From contig NZ_CP009247.1 in assembly GCF_001941485.1 (NCBI RefSeq), positions 124,001-188,000 of the forward strand: a DNA stretch of 64,000 nt, written 5' to 3'. Below, one piece after another: positions 24,607-33,959 of this stretch. Position 1 is the stretch's first letter. Every line of letters begins with the position of its first letter. The notes below the pieces were generated by a model. That model ran no database searches and was not told where the DNA came from. It worked only from the letters and a program-made list of their open reading frames with translations. The DNA is from Corynebacterium frankenforstense DSM 45800. GTDB lineage: Bacteria > Actinomycetota > Actinomycetes > Mycobacteriales > Mycobacteriaceae. The position numbers were made by a program, and so were the translations under genes.

Positions 24607-25761
24607 TCAGGCCGCGGCGGTCACACCGTCGGCGACCTCGACCGGGTCGCGCAGCAGCTTGTCCAGTGCGACGGCGCGCGCGATGGCGACCACGATCTCG
24701 CGGTGGCCGGGGATCATGCGCAGCTCGACGTCGTTGCCCACGCGGCCGCGCACCGTCTTGGCGAAGGTCCGCGGCGCGCGCGGGTCGGCCGTCAGCGCGC
24801 TGCCGGCCAGGACCAGGGTGTCCGGGTGGTGGCGCGCGATGAGTGCGGCGCACATGTCGCCGAGCAGCCGGGCGCGTTCGTCGAGCAGCGCGCGCAGCTC
24901 CCTGGAGTGCTCGGCGCGGCTCACCGCGTCCTCGAGCGACATCGTGCCCAGCCCCGCCGCGGCGACGGTCTCGAGGAAGCCCTGGGTGCTCAGCCGCTCC
25001 TCGGCGGTGGTGGGCAGCCCGGGCCCGGGTGCGGGCGCGGGCAGCGAGCTGAGCTGGGTGACCCCGGTGGCGTGGGTGACCGCGGCGCTGATCGAGTCGT
25101 CGGCGAAGAGCGCGAGCGTGCGCGGCGGCTCGTCGCCGGCCGCCGGCAGGTTGGCCGACTGGGTCTCCGAGCCGAGGATGGCGGGCACGGCCGCGGAGAC
25201 GGTCACCGGCACGTCGAAGTGGTAGCGCAGCCGCCCGGCGAAGTCGACGCCGTGCCAGCCGAGGTTGGGCGCGTCGACGATCCCGCGCTCGGTGACCCGC
25301 CCCGAGGTGGTCACACCGAGTGCGCCGAGCGGGGCGTCGACCCCGGCGGTGAGCCGGTTGATGCCGGCGACGAGGTGCTCGAGGAAGTCGGAGTCCTCGT
25401 GCTCGGAGACCTTGATCTTCAGGTCCAGGTCGCGCAGGCGGCGGCCCTCGGCGTCGTACAGTCCCAGGTACGTCGAGGAGGTGCCCACGGCCGCGCCGAC
25501 GAAGACCGCCGGGAAGTCGGCCGGCTCCAGCGGCGTGGTGGGCCTCCCCGGCCCCTCGGAGACCGCCAGGTCGGCGCGCGCCCGGATCAGGCCGGCGTTG
25601 ATCAGCGCGGTCACGGCGCGCGTGATCGTCGGCTGGGACAGTCCGGTGGCCTCGATGAGCTCGGGGCGGGTGCGTGCCCTGCGCAGACGGATCAGGTGCA
25701 GGCACTTCGCCGCAGGGGACTGCGGGCGGGCGAAAGCTGTGGTGCCTGGACGACGGTGCAT
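24607..25761 (-). CDS. ROK-family transcriptional regulator
   Basis: The 384-residue protein has an N-terminal winged helix (TRPELIEATGLSQPTITRAVTALINAGL) and a ROK sugar-kinase-like domain, with GVTTSGRV and a degenerate sugar/ATP region. The usual CxCGxxGC zinc site of ROK proteins is not visible, so it is a divergent member. Such proteins usually repress sugar uptake or amino-sugar genes in response to a sugar or sugar phosphate. No sugar gene is adjacent, so its targets lie elsewhere. The ATG at 25761 is chosen over a TTG at 25788; no ribosome-binding site is evident, but TATACG lies upstream. Confidence 0.82.
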   Translation of the reverse strand: MHRRPGTTAFARPQSPAAKCLHLIRLRRARTRPELIEATGLSQPTITRAVTALINAGLIRARADLAVSEGPGRPTTPLEPADFPAVFVGAAVGTSSTYLGLYDAEGRRLRDLDLKIKVSEHEDSDFLEHLVAGINRLTAGVDAPLGALGVTTSGRVTERGIVDAPNLGWHGVDFAGRLRYHFDVPVTVSAAVPAILGSETQSANLPAAGDEPPRTLALFADDSISAAVTHATGVTQLSSLPAPAPGPGLPTTAEERLSTQGFLETVAAAGLGTMSLEDAVSRAEHSRELRALLDERARLLGDMCAALIARHHPDTLVLAGSALTADPRAPRTFAKTVRGRVGNDVELRMIPGHREIVVAIARAVALDKLLRDPVEVADGVTAAA

Positions 25762-25907
25762 GAGTTCACAATAAACCCGTATAGACAAAGTTGTCCAAAA
25801 AATCCCCCCTGATCTGTACCGCTCGGTCTAATACGGGCGTTCCCCACCAGCTCGCACGCCCGGGGATCCACCATCGGTTTCACCCGGATCGGGGTAAAGG
25901 TACAGGA

Positions 25908-25923
25908 AATTGCCGACGTCCCG
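25908..25923 (+). repeat. Copy of dispersed 16-bp motif (one mismatch)
   Basis: AATTGCCGACGTCCCG, intergenic between the sirtuin and ROK genes. The flanking GTCCGTCCCC also resembles the bases after the copy at 274. Confidence 0.6.
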
Positions 25924-26021
25924 TCCGTCCCCCGGGTGCGGTACCCGCGCCGTCGGGCGCGTGGCGGGCGCGCGGCGGCGCGCCCGGGCCCCGCCGGCGC
26001 GGCGCGCCGACGCCGCGCGTG

Positions 26022-26888
26022 TCAGCCGACGGCGTCCCGCACGGCGTCGTAAAGCAGCGGCAGCCCGTGGGCGGCGGTGGTCGACAGCGACACCGCGGCC
26101 AGCCCGGTCAGCTCGGTCGGCTGCGGGGTGACCTCGATGATCACGGCGCCGGACTGCGCGGCGAGCACCGGCAGCCCGGCCGCGGGGTAGACCACGCCCG
26201 AGGTGCCGACGACGACCATCACGTCCGCGCGCCGCGCCCAGCGCTCGGCGGCGTCCCACTCGTCGTGGGGCAGCGCCTCGCCGAACCACACGACCCCGGG
26301 ACGGATGAGGTTGCCGCAGCGCGGGCAGGTCGGCGGGGTGGCGCGCTCCACCGGTTCGACGGGGATGTCGCCGTCGTGGATGCCGCGGTAGGGCCGCGCG
26401 CAGATGGTGCAGCGGAAGTCGAAGAGCGAGCCGTGCAGGTGGGCGACGTCGCGCGCGCCGGCACGCTCGTGCAGGTTGTCGATGTTCTGGGTGGTCACGT
26501 GCACCTGGCCGGGGCCCTCGGCCTGCCAGTCGGCCACCGCGACGTGCCCGGCGTTGGGTGCGGCGTCCAGCGACTTGCGCGCGCGCCACAGGTACCAGGC
26601 CCACATCGGCTCCGGGTCGCGCGCCCAGGCGTCGATGCTGGCCAGCGCGGTGGGGTCGACGTTCTCCCACAGGCCGGTGCCTGCGTCGCGGAAGGTGTCC
26701 AGGCCGGAGTCGGCGGACATGCCCGCCCCGGTGAAGACCTCGATACGCAGGTCGTGGTGGGGGTCGGCGGCGGGGACGGTGGCGGCCGCGTCGGTGGCGC
26801 CGGCTGTGCCGGAGTGTGCCCCGGCGGCCGCGGCGATGAGCTCCGCGGCGCGCGCGATGTCCGCGTCGAGGGTGTCTGAGTTGTGCAC
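26022..26888 (-). CDS. Sir2-family NAD-dependent protein deacylase
   Basis: The 288-residue protein contains the sirtuin core: FTGAGMSADSGLDTFR (NAD binding), TQNIDNLHERAG, catalytic histidine in HLHGSLF, two zinc cysteine pairs (CTIC and CPRC), and the GTSGVVYPAAGL loop. It has the Y-x-x-R pair (WYLWR), which in SIRT5 and bacterial CobB recognises succinyl- or malonyl-lysine, so desuccinylation is likely in addition to or instead of deacetylation. The GTG at 26888 has AAAGGAG seven bases before it. An Ala/Gly-rich N-terminal extension (about 20-45) precedes the core. Confidence 0.88.
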   Translation of the reverse strand: MHNSDTLDADIARAAELIAAAAGAHSGTAGATDAAATVPAADPHHDLRIEVFTGAGMSADSGLDTFRDAGTGLWENVDPTALASIDAWARDPEPMWAWYLWRARKSLDAAPNAGHVAVADWQAEGPGQVHVTTQNIDNLHERAGARDVAHLHGSLFDFRCTICARPYRGIHDGDIPVEPVERATPPTCPRCGNLIRPGVVWFGEALPHDEWDAAERWARRADVMVVVGTSGVVYPAAGLPVLAAQSGAVIIEVTPQPTELTGLAAVSLSTTAAHGLPLLYDAVRDAVG

Positions 26889-27020
26889 CGGTTGCTCCTT
26901 TATCTCTTCGCTGTGCCTTCGACGCTACCGGCGCCCGCGCGGGCGCGCGCGGGAACCACGCCGGAAATTCCAGGTCAGGCGCTAATTTTCCACGGGTGGC
27001 CCCGCCCCGGGGCTGGGGGC

Positions 27021-27026
27021 TAGACT
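27021..27026 (+). promoter_or_regulatory. Leaderless -10 box
   Basis: TAGACT, eight bases before the ATG at 27035. No ribosome-binding site lies between. Confidence 0.6.
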
Positions 27027-27034
27027 GTCCGCTT

Positions 27035-28711
27035 ATGAGTTCTCCGACTGCGCTGAGCTCCTCGGACGAGGCATCCCGGGAGCCTTCCCTGCTCGACGCC
27101 GCCTGTGAGGCGTTCGTGGCCGACCTCGCGGAGCTGTCTCCGACGTGGGCCACCGAGTGGGGCCTGCCCGGCCACGACGGCGAGCTGCAGGACTTCTCCC
27201 CGGAGTACTACGACGCCCTGGGCGAGCGGACCCGCGAGATGGTCATGGACGTCGACGCCTTCGACGAGGCCACCGACAGCTCCGATGACGAGGACGACTT
27301 CGACGACGTCGACCAGGTCACCGCCGCCGCGCTGCGCGACCGGCTGGGCGTCTTCCTCGACCGCCACCACCACGCCGAGGACCTGCGCGACCTCAACGTC
27401 ATCGAGTCGCCGGTGCAGACGATCCGCGACTCGTTCCTGCTCATGCCGCACGAGACGGCCGAGGACCTCGAGGCCGTGCGCGCGCGCCTGGCCAAGGTGC
27501 CCGCCGCCCTCGACGGCTACCGCACCTCGCTGGACGACGCCGCCGGCCACGGCCTGGTCGCCCCGCTGCGCCAGGTCGACGCCGTCAACACCCAGTGCGA
27601 GGAGCTGGCCGACACCGGCTCCGTCTTCGAGGGCCTGGGCCTGGACCCCGACTCGCGCGAGGTCACCGCCGCCAAGGAGGCCTTCGGCGAGTTCGCCGAC
27701 TGGCTCAACGAGCACCTCGCCCCGGTCGCCCCGCACTCCGACGCGGTGGGCCGCGACCGCTTCGAGCTGTTCTCCCACGACCACCTCGGCGACGTGGTCG
27801 ACCTCGACGAGGCCTACACCTGGTCGCTCGAGCGCATCGCGGAGCTGCGCGCCCGCCAGGAGGAGGTCGCCGCCGAGCTATACGGCGCCGGCACCACCGT
27901 GCGCCAGGCGATGCACCAGCTGAACCAGGACGAGCACTACACGATCAACGGCACCGAGGCGCTCCAGGAGTGGATGCAGGGCGTGGCCGACCAGGCCATC
28001 GTGCACCTCGACGGCACCGAGGTCGACTTGCCCGACGAGATCAAGACCATCGAGTGCCGCATCGACCCGGCCGGCACCGGCGGCATCTTCTACACCCCGC
28101 CGTCCGACGACTTCCTGCGCCCGGGGCGCATGTGGTGGTCGGTGCCGGAGGAGCAGAAGACCTTCCACATGTGGCAGGAGCTCTCGACCGTCTTCCACGA
28201 GGGCGTGCCCGGCCACCACCTGCAGATCGGCATCGGTCTGGCGGAGTCCTCGCTGAACCTGTGGCGCCGCTCGGTGACCTGGATCGCCGGCCACGGCGAG
28301 GGCTGGGCGCTCTACGCCGAGCAGCTCATGGCCGACCTGGGCTACTGCGACGACCCCGGCTTCCGCATGGGGCTTCTCGACGCCCAACGTCTGCGCGCCG
28401 CGCGCGTGGCGCTGGACATCGGCGTGCACCTGGGCAAGAAGACGCCGGACGGCGGGGTGTGGGACTCCTCCTACGCCAAGACCTTCCTGCGCGAGAACAC
28501 CGCGATGGCCGAGCCGAACCTGGTCTTCGAGCTCGACCGCCTGCTCGGCTGGCCCGGCCAGGGCTCGGCCTACGCGCTCGGCGAGCGCATGTGGCGGGAG
28601 CTGCGTGACGACGCCCTCGATCAGGGCATGACGCTGGGCCAGTTCCACAACGAGGCGCTGCGCCGCGGCTCGATCCCGATGTCCGTGCTGCGCGAGGATC
28701 TGCTGGACTGA
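27035..28711 (+). CDS. DUF885-family putative metallohydrolase
   Basis: The 558-residue protein is a full-length DUF885 member. It has the HEGVPGHHLQ motif (H388, E389 and H394 as likely metal ligands and base), the WIAGHGEGWALYAEQL segment with a further glutamate, and the RENTAMAEPNLVFELDR region. DUF885 proteins resemble gluzincin-type peptidases and are usually cytoplasmic or lipoprotein enzymes; no signal peptide is present here. A very acidic stretch lies around residues 75-95. TAGACT eight bases before the ATG suggests a leaderless mRNA. The substrate is unknown. Confidence 0.82.
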   Translation: MSSPTALSSSDEASREPSLLDAACEAFVADLAELSPTWATEWGLPGHDGELQDFSPEYYDALGERTREMVMDVDAFDEATDSSDDEDDFDDVDQVTAAALRDRLGVFLDRHHHAEDLRDLNVIESPVQTIRDSFLLMPHETAEDLEAVRARLAKVPAALDGYRTSLDDAAGHGLVAPLRQVDAVNTQCEELADTGSVFEGLGLDPDSREVTAAKEAFGEFADWLNEHLAPVAPHSDAVGRDRFELFSHDHLGDVVDLDEAYTWSLERIAELRARQEEVAAELYGAGTTVRQAMHQLNQDEHYTINGTEALQEWMQGVADQAIVHLDGTEVDLPDEIKTIECRIDPAGTGGIFYTPPSDDFLRPGRMWWSVPEEQKTFHMWQELSTVFHEGVPGHHLQIGIGLAESSLNLWRRSVTWIAGHGEGWALYAEQLMADLGYCDDPGFRMGLLDAQRLRAARVALDIGVHLGKKTPDGGVWDSSYAKTFLRENTAMAEPNLVFELDRLLGWPGQGSAYALGERMWRELRDDALDQGMTLGQFHNEALRRGSIPMSVLREDLLD

Positions 28712-28760
28712 GGCCGAGCGGCGGGGTTGCTCGGCCGGGGGATCGACGGGGCCGCGGCGT

Positions 28761-29060
28761 TTAGGGGGCGAACCCGCCCTGGACGACCATCGCGCCGGCG
28801 AACATCACCCCGAAGACGATCGGGTCGGCGAAGATCGTGGCCACCGCGGCGATACCGAGCCCGAGGCGGCGCTCCCGCACCGCGGTGAGGAGGCCGAAGA
28901 CGCCGACCGCCGCCCCGGCGATCCACATGACCACCGTCAGCCAGGAGTTGCCGTCCCGGAAGAACCAGGTGAGCACGCTGGCGGCGAACACGATGCCGAT
29001 GAGCGCCCACGCGAGGCGGGTGTGCGAGCGGGATTTTGGCTCTGGAAGCAGCGGTGCCAC
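28761..29060 (-). CDS. Small membrane protein, three hydrophobic segments
   Basis: The 99-residue protein has hydrophobic segments at about 18-33, 40-60 and 70-92. The GTG at 29060 follows GAAAGGGG by five bases. It overlaps the 3' half of an upstream lower-GC reading frame, so translation may be coupled. I do not recognise the family. Confidence 0.65.
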   Translation of the reverse strand: MAPLLPEPKSRSHTRLAWALIGIVFAASVLTWFFRDGNSWLTVVMWIAGAAVGVFGLLTAVRERRLGLGIAAVATIFADPIVFGVMFAGAMVVQGGFAP

Positions 29061-29275
29061 ACTGGAACCCCTTTCATGGCGGCTTCGAGGTAGATACGCT
29101 CTTTGGAAGCGATATTCGTGTACTCGCCACGCAATTCTTTAAGGCGCCGTGTAAAGGCGTGGTCGCAATCGCAGGTCGGGGTGTTTTTCGCCAGACACAG
29201 GTCATGCTGCTTGCAGGCTTCGTCTGGAAGCTGCAAAGCGGGCGCTTTGCTCATTGAGTGGGCAAGTATGGACAT
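28937..29275 (-). CDS. Low-GC small ORF with phospholipase A2-like Cys/His motif (possibly truncated)
   Basis: A 112-codon frame starting at ATG 29275, preceded by AAAGGTAGGG. Residues about 17-45 contain C-x2-H-D-x-C followed by CDCDHAF, the pattern of the phospholipase A2 active-site helix (catalytic His-Asp) and its second helix, also used by bacterial polymorphic-toxin PLA2 domains. No calcium loop or signal peptide is seen upstream. The part upstream of about 29060 has clearly lower GC than its surroundings, suggesting acquired DNA, while its last 40 codons overlap the next gene and look like out-of-frame translation. It may be a decayed fragment; function is unproven. Confidence 0.35.
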   Translation of the reverse strand: MSILAHSMSKAPALQLPDEACKQHDLCLAKNTPTCDCDHAFTRRLKELRGEYTNIASKERIYLEAAMKGVPVWHRCFQSQNPARTPASRGRSSASCSPPACSPGSSGTATPG

Positions 29276-29443
29276 GTTCCCTACCTTTAAGTTTCGGCAG
29301 GCAAAAGTCACTGTCTCTTATGCGTTGAACGATGTCAAGGTCTTGGTGGGGAAAATCGCCAATTATCTAAATCGCATGTAAAACATAGCAAATGTTCAGG
29401 GTAGGTTTATGGTTTGATAATCGCTTTTATGGTCACTAGTAAT

Positions 29444-30502
29444 CTATTTTCGTAGAAGCCGCAGGATCTGCGGCAGCCAAGCCGCCAGCAGCAGCACCGC
29501 GACCAGGCGCAGGATCTGAAAGGTGATCACCTCGGAGCCCGCCCCGCCTTCGGCGGAGAGCGCGAGGACCGTCTCGAGCGCGCCGGGCGTGGTGGCCAGG
29601 TAGCCCTCGAAGTGGGTGACCCCCGTCCACAGCGCGGCGAGGACGCCCGCGCCGGCGCAGACGGCCATCATGAAGACGATGTAGGCCACCGTCACCGGCA
29701 GCTGGCGGGCGAAGAGCTTCAGCGTCGGCACCGACAGCGCGCCGCCGGCGATCCAGCCGATGGACAGGAACGCCATGACCGCGAAGACCATCGGCGGCTC
29801 GAAGCTGATCGAGTCCGGGGTGACCCAGCTGCCGATCACGGCCAGCAGCATCGGGCAGAGCACGCCGGCGGCCGGGATCTTCAGCTTCTGGCCGATGGGG
29901 TCGCCGAACATGGCGGCGGAGACGATGAGCACGGCGGCCAGCAGATTGAAGTGGAAGTCCGCGCCGATGGCGTGGCCGCCCTCGGCCGGCGGGGTCAGCA
30001 GGTGCGCGACGGCCGGCAGGGTGACCGAGACGATGAGCAGGCGCAGGTACTGCACGAGGGCGACGTAGCGGTAGTCCGCGCCGATCTCGTCGGCCAGCGC
30101 GGGCATGGTCGACGCCCCGCCGGGCAGCATGGAGAGCATCGCGGTCTCGGTGGAGATCTCCTTCTCCGAGCGGCCCAGCAGGATGCCGCCGCCCACCCCG
30201 GCGCCCACGGTCACCGCCCCGAAGACGGCCGCGGGGATCAGGGTGCCGGCGATCTCGCCGAGGGAGACGCCGACGATCGGCATCGCGGCCAGGATGCCGA
30301 TGATGCCGCGGCCGAAGCGCCGGTAGTACTTGTTGACCTGCAGGTCGTGGCCGGTGCCGAGGGCCACGGTGCCGGAGACGACGATGGCGGCCAGAATCCA
30401 GCCGGCGGGCACGTTCCAGCGGTCGAAGAGCCAGCCCAGCCCGATCGAGGCCGGCACGACGAACAGCCAGCGCAAGGGGCTGTCGGGGCGGGTGAGAGCC
30501 AT
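29444..30502 (-). CDS. AbrB-family membrane protein (putative ammonia monooxygenase / transporter)
   Basis: The 352-residue protein has about ten membrane segments in two repeats, each with the AbrB-family pattern (PAGWILAAIVVSG and RGIIGILAAMPIVGV; METAMLSMLPGGAS-like centre). The family is annotated as putative ammonia monooxygenase or aromatic-acid transporter, and function is uncertain. The ATG at 30502 is near the first membrane segment. It is divergent from a TSUP transporter gene with 132 bases between. The stop lies in the edge of the low-GC patch. Confidence 0.8.
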   Translation of the reverse strand: MALTRPDSPLRWLFVVPASIGLGWLFDRWNVPAGWILAAIVVSGTVALGTGHDLQVNKYYRRFGRGIIGILAAMPIVGVSLGEIAGTLIPAAVFGAVTVGAGVGGGILLGRSEKEISTETAMLSMLPGGASTMPALADEIGADYRYVALVQYLRLLIVSVTLPAVAHLLTPPAEGGHAIGADFHFNLLAAVLIVSAAMFGDPIGQKLKIPAAGVLCPMLLAVIGSWVTPDSISFEPPMVFAVMAFLSIGWIAGGALSVPTLKLFARQLPVTVAYIVFMMAVCAGAGVLAALWTGVTHFEGYLATTPGALETVLALSAEGGAGSEVITFQILRLVAVLLLAAWLPQILRLLRK

Positions 30503-30634
30503 CGGAGTTGTGGGCCTCCTCTCTGTGGTGCGGTCCCGATCCTAGTGGGGCACCCACCGGGCCTAGGCTGAAAGGGCGGGGCACATCCTGCCCCGAGAAA
30601 AGACGCGGGACGATCAGCGAGAGGAGACCCGCGC

Positions 30635-31414
30635 GTGCTCTTCCTCGGACTCTCGGCGGAGGCGCTGGCCGTGCTCGCGGGCGGCGCGCTCGTGGCCGGC
30701 TGGGTCGACGCCGTCGTCGGCGGCGGGGGCCTGATCCTCATCCCGCTGATCATGGCCGTCGCCCCGGAGCTCGCACCGGCGGTCGCGGTGGCCACCAACA
30801 AGGTCGCCGTCATCTGCGGCACCGGCTCGGCGGCGGTGACGCTGATGCGCAAGGCCCGCCCGCCCGTGCAGCTGCTGCGCTACTACCTGCCCGTGGCGGT
30901 TATCTGCGCGATGGCGGGGGCGGCGACGACCTCGCTGGTGCCCGCCGAGGTGATGCGCCCGCTGGTCATCGTGCTCATGCTGGCCGCAGGTCTCGTCGTG
31001 GCGGCCAACCCCGCCCTGGGCCGGGAGACCTCCGCCCCCTTGCCCGGGCGGGCACGCCGGCTCCTCGCCCTGGTGGCGCTGGCCGTGCTCTGCTACTACG
31101 ACGGCATGTTCGGCCCCGGCAGCGGCGTGTTCTTCATCATGATCTTCGCCGGCATCCTCGCCCGCGACTTCCTGGCCTCGGCCGCCCTGGCCAAGACCGT
31201 CAACACGGCCACCGCGGTCGGCGGCCTGGCCGTCTTCATCGTCACCGGCCACGTCGCCTGGGGCCTGGCGCTGGTCCTCGCGGCGGCCAACGTCGTCGGA
31301 GCGCAGCTCGGCGCGCGCACCGTCATCGCCGGCGGCACCCGCTTCCTGCGCGCCGCGCTGCTGGTGGTCGTGGTGGTCATGGGCGGCTACCTGGCCTGGC
31401 AGCAGTGGGGCTGA
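30635..31414 (+). CDS. TSUP-family (TauE/SafE) sulfite/sulfonate exporter-like protein
   Basis: The 259-residue protein has eight membrane segments and both family repeats, GWVDAVVGGGGLILIPLIM and YDGMFGPGSGVFFIMIF, which line the substrate path in TauE proteins. Members move sulfite, sulfoacetate or related organosulfur anions. The GTG at 30635 has GAGAGGAG ten bases before it. Divergent from the AbrB-like gene. No sulfur-metabolism genes are adjacent. Confidence 0.85.
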   Translation: MLFLGLSAEALAVLAGGALVAGWVDAVVGGGGLILIPLIMAVAPELAPAVAVATNKVAVICGTGSAAVTLMRKARPPVQLLRYYLPVAVICAMAGAATTSLVPAEVMRPLVIVLMLAAGLVVAANPALGRETSAPLPGRARRLLALVALAVLCYYDGMFGPGSGVFFIMIFAGILARDFLASAALAKTVNTATAVGGLAVFIVTGHVAWGLALVLAAANVVGAQLGARTVIAGGTRFLRAALLVVVVVMGGYLAWQQWG

Positions 31415-31451
31415 CAGGCCGGGCCCGCTCAGCGCGCCCGCCGCGCCCGGC

Positions 31452-33959
31452 TCACATCCGCTTCTTCGTGCGCGCGGTCGCCGTCGCAGACCACGGGTCC
31501 TCCGGCCACGGGTGCTTCGGGTAGCGCCCGCGCATCTCGGCGCGCACCTGCGCGTAGGGCCCGGACCAGAAGCTCTCCAGGTCGTCGGTGACGGCCAGGT
31601 CGCGCCCGGCCGGCGAGAGCAGCCGGAACTGCACGGGCACCCCGGCGCACCGGGGCGACTCCGCCAGCCCGAAGCACTCCTGCAGCTTGACGCGCACCAC
31701 GGGCCGGCCGGTGGAGTAGTCCACCCGCGGGTGCGAGCCGCTGGGCACCTCGAGGCGCTGGGGTGCGAGCTCGTCCATGCGGGTCGCCTCGGGCCAGGGC
31801 AGCAGACGCTGCAGGGCGTCGAAGAGGTCGATCTTCCCCGGCGGGGTGCCGCGGGCGGCCTTCTGGATCTCCGGGGCCAGCCACACCTCCGGCTCCGCGG
31901 TCTCCGGGTCGGGCCACGGCTCGCCGACCCGCTCGTGCAGGAACGCCAGCCGGTCGCGCAGCGCGGCGGCCTTCTCGCCGAGGCGGAACATGCCGGTGCC
32001 CTCCTCGCGCACCGCGGCGGCGACGGCCTCGGCGGCCCGCTCCGGCGGCACGGTGGTCGGGGTGACCGCGAGCTCGATGGCCCCGGCCCGGCGCACCGCC
32101 CGCCCGCGCAGCTTCCCGTCGGCGAAGTCGGCGCGCAGCTCCTCGGTCACCCCGATGATCTCCAGGGCGTCGGCCTCGTCGATGCGCGCCGCCGAGCGGA
32201 TCGTCGCGCCGGCCCGCCCGGCCCGCCCCGGTGTACCCGATCGGGTGACCTCGCCGACGGCCAGCCACTCCGCCCCGCTCAGCCCGGTGTCCCCGGGCAG
32301 CACCGCCCGGGTTCCCGAGGCCAGCAGGTACTCCCCGCCGCCCTCGCGGCGGGCGATGCGCTCGGGGAAGGCCAGGCCCACGGCCACCCCGTCGCTTGCC
32401 GACGTCGCGCCGCGCCTGTCGCCGCCCTTCTTGCGGTGGGCGGTATCCCCGGCGTCGGCGGCTGCGCCGCCGGCGCCCCGCGCGCCGACGGCGCGCAGGC
32501 GGGCGACCTCCCGCGACGGTGCGCTCGCGCGCCCCAGGTCGCCCGACGCGCCGTCGGAAAGCGCGGCGAGCACCTCGGCCGCCGACGGCCCGGCGGTCAG
32601 CAGCGCACGGCCCAGGCGCGGGTCGAGCGGCAGGTCGGCGAGCCGGCGGCCGAGCTCGGTGGGCCGGCCCTCGGCGTCGACGGCGTGCAGGGCGCGCAGG
32701 GTCTCCTCGGCGGCGGCGATCGCGGCCGGCTGCGGCTCGCTGACCAGGGCGAGGCCCTCGCCGCGCGGGGTGCCCCAGCAGGCCATCCAGAGCGCGGCCT
32801 GGGTCAGGTCGGCGGTGTCGATCTCCGGGGTGACGTGGGCGTCGAAGTGGCGCAGGTCGTCGGAGGTGAAGGCGCGCAGCACGGTGCCGGGGCCCTCACG
32901 CCCGGCGCGGCCGGCGCGCTGCTCGGCCGTCGAGCGCGCCTCCGAGACCGTGACCAGCCCGGACATGCCGCGCCCGGAGTCGCGGCGCGGCACACGCGAC
33001 AGCCCCGAGTCGACGACGGTGCGCACCCCGGGCACGGTCACCGAGGACTCGGCGACGGCGGTGGAGACGACCACGCGCGCAGGGCCGGTGCCGTCGAGGG
33101 CGGCGTCCTGGGCGGCGCGCTCGAGGCGGCCGTGCAGGGGCAGCGCCCGGGTGCGGCAGGCGGCGACGGTCTGCTCGACCTCGCGGGCGCCGGGCACGAA
33201 GACCAGCGCGGAGTGCCCGGACTTCTCGACGGCCGCGTCCGCCAGAGCGGCCAGGTGGGCCCAGAAGGCGTCGCGGGAGCGCCGGTCGGCGGCCATGCGC
33301 CCGGGGTGCGGGTGGTAGCTGGTCTCGAGCGGGTGGGTCACCGCCGGGGTGGAGACGACCGGGGCCTCGCCGAGCAGCTCGGAGAAGCGCGTGGTGTCCA
33401 GGGTGGCGGACATGACGACCAGGTCGAGGTCCTCGCGCAGGGCGGCCAGCTCCGCGGAGAAGGCCAGCGCGAGGTCGGTGTCGAGCTCGCGCTCGTGGAC
33501 CTCGTCGATGACCACGGCGCCGACCTCGGGCAGCTCGGGGTCGGAGAGCAGCATGCGCACCAGCACCGCCGGGGTGACGAACTCGACGGCCGAGCCGGCC
33601 TGCGAGTCGCCGCGCACGCGGTGGCCGACCGCCCTGGCGTTGCCGGAGAGGTGGTGCAGACGGCGGGCGGCGGCGCGCACGGCCACGCGCCGCGGGGCGG
33701 TGACGATGGTCTTGAGCGGGGCGGTGCCGGTCCCGGCGGCCGCGGTGTCCGCGGCCTCGGCGTCGGCGTCCCCGGCGCGGCGGGCGAGCAGGTCGGCGAC
33801 CAGCGGCGGGACCAGCGTGGTCTTACCGGTGCCGGGCGGGGCCTCGACCACGGCGCGGTGGTGGGCCTCGAGGGCCTCGGCGATCTCCGGCAGCGCGCCG
33901 GTGACGGGCAGACCTGCGCCGATGGCGTCGAGATCGAAGGGGCTGGCGGGGATGTTCAT
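31452..33959 (-). CDS. hrpB: ATP-dependent RNA helicase HrpB
   Basis: The 835-residue DEAH helicase has motif I VEAPPGTGKTTLVP, motif II IDEVHERELD, motif III VMSATLD, motif VI EQRAGRAGREGPG, a winged-helix/ratchet region and the HrpB-specific C-terminal domain (about 690-835) ending near YPKHPWPEDPW. That ending is typical of HrpB, which includes the YPKHxWP motif. The insert around residues 495-530 is non-conserved, Ala/Gly/Lys-rich, and contains an exact copy of the 16-bp motif (32394). The ATG at 33959 fits the family start. The cellular role of HrpB is not settled. Confidence 0.9.
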   Translation of the reverse strand: MNIPASPFDLDAIGAGLPVTGALPEIAEALEAHHRAVVEAPPGTGKTTLVPPLVADLLARRAGDADAEAADTAAAGTGTAPLKTIVTAPRRVAVRAAARRLHHLSGNARAVGHRVRGDSQAGSAVEFVTPAVLVRMLLSDPELPEVGAVVIDEVHERELDTDLALAFSAELAALREDLDLVVMSATLDTTRFSELLGEAPVVSTPAVTHPLETSYHPHPGRMAADRRSRDAFWAHLAALADAAVEKSGHSALVFVPGAREVEQTVAACRTRALPLHGRLERAAQDAALDGTGPARVVVSTAVAESSVTVPGVRTVVDSGLSRVPRRDSGRGMSGLVTVSEARSTAEQRAGRAGREGPGTVLRAFTSDDLRHFDAHVTPEIDTADLTQAALWMACWGTPRGEGLALVSEPQPAAIAAAEETLRALHAVDAEGRPTELGRRLADLPLDPRLGRALLTAGPSAAEVLAALSDGASGDLGRASAPSREVARLRAVGARGAGGAAADAGDTAHRKKGGDRRGATSASDGVAVGLAFPERIARREGGGEYLLASGTRAVLPGDTGLSGAEWLAVGEVTRSGTPGRAGRAGATIRSAARIDEADALEIIGVTEELRADFADGKLRGRAVRRAGAIELAVTPTTVPPERAAEAVAAAVREEGTGMFRLGEKAAALRDRLAFLHERVGEPWPDPETAEPEVWLAPEIQKAARGTPPGKIDLFDALQRLLPWPEATRMDELAPQRLEVPSGSHPRVDYSTGRPVVRVKLQECFGLAESPRCAGVPVQFRLLSPAGRDLAVTDDLESFWSGPYAQVRAEMRGRYPKHPWPEDPWSATATARTKKRM
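32394..32409 (+). repeat. Copy of dispersed 16-bp motif (exact)
   Basis: GCTTGCCGACGTCGCG, in the non-conserved insert of hrpB. Confidence 0.6.
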
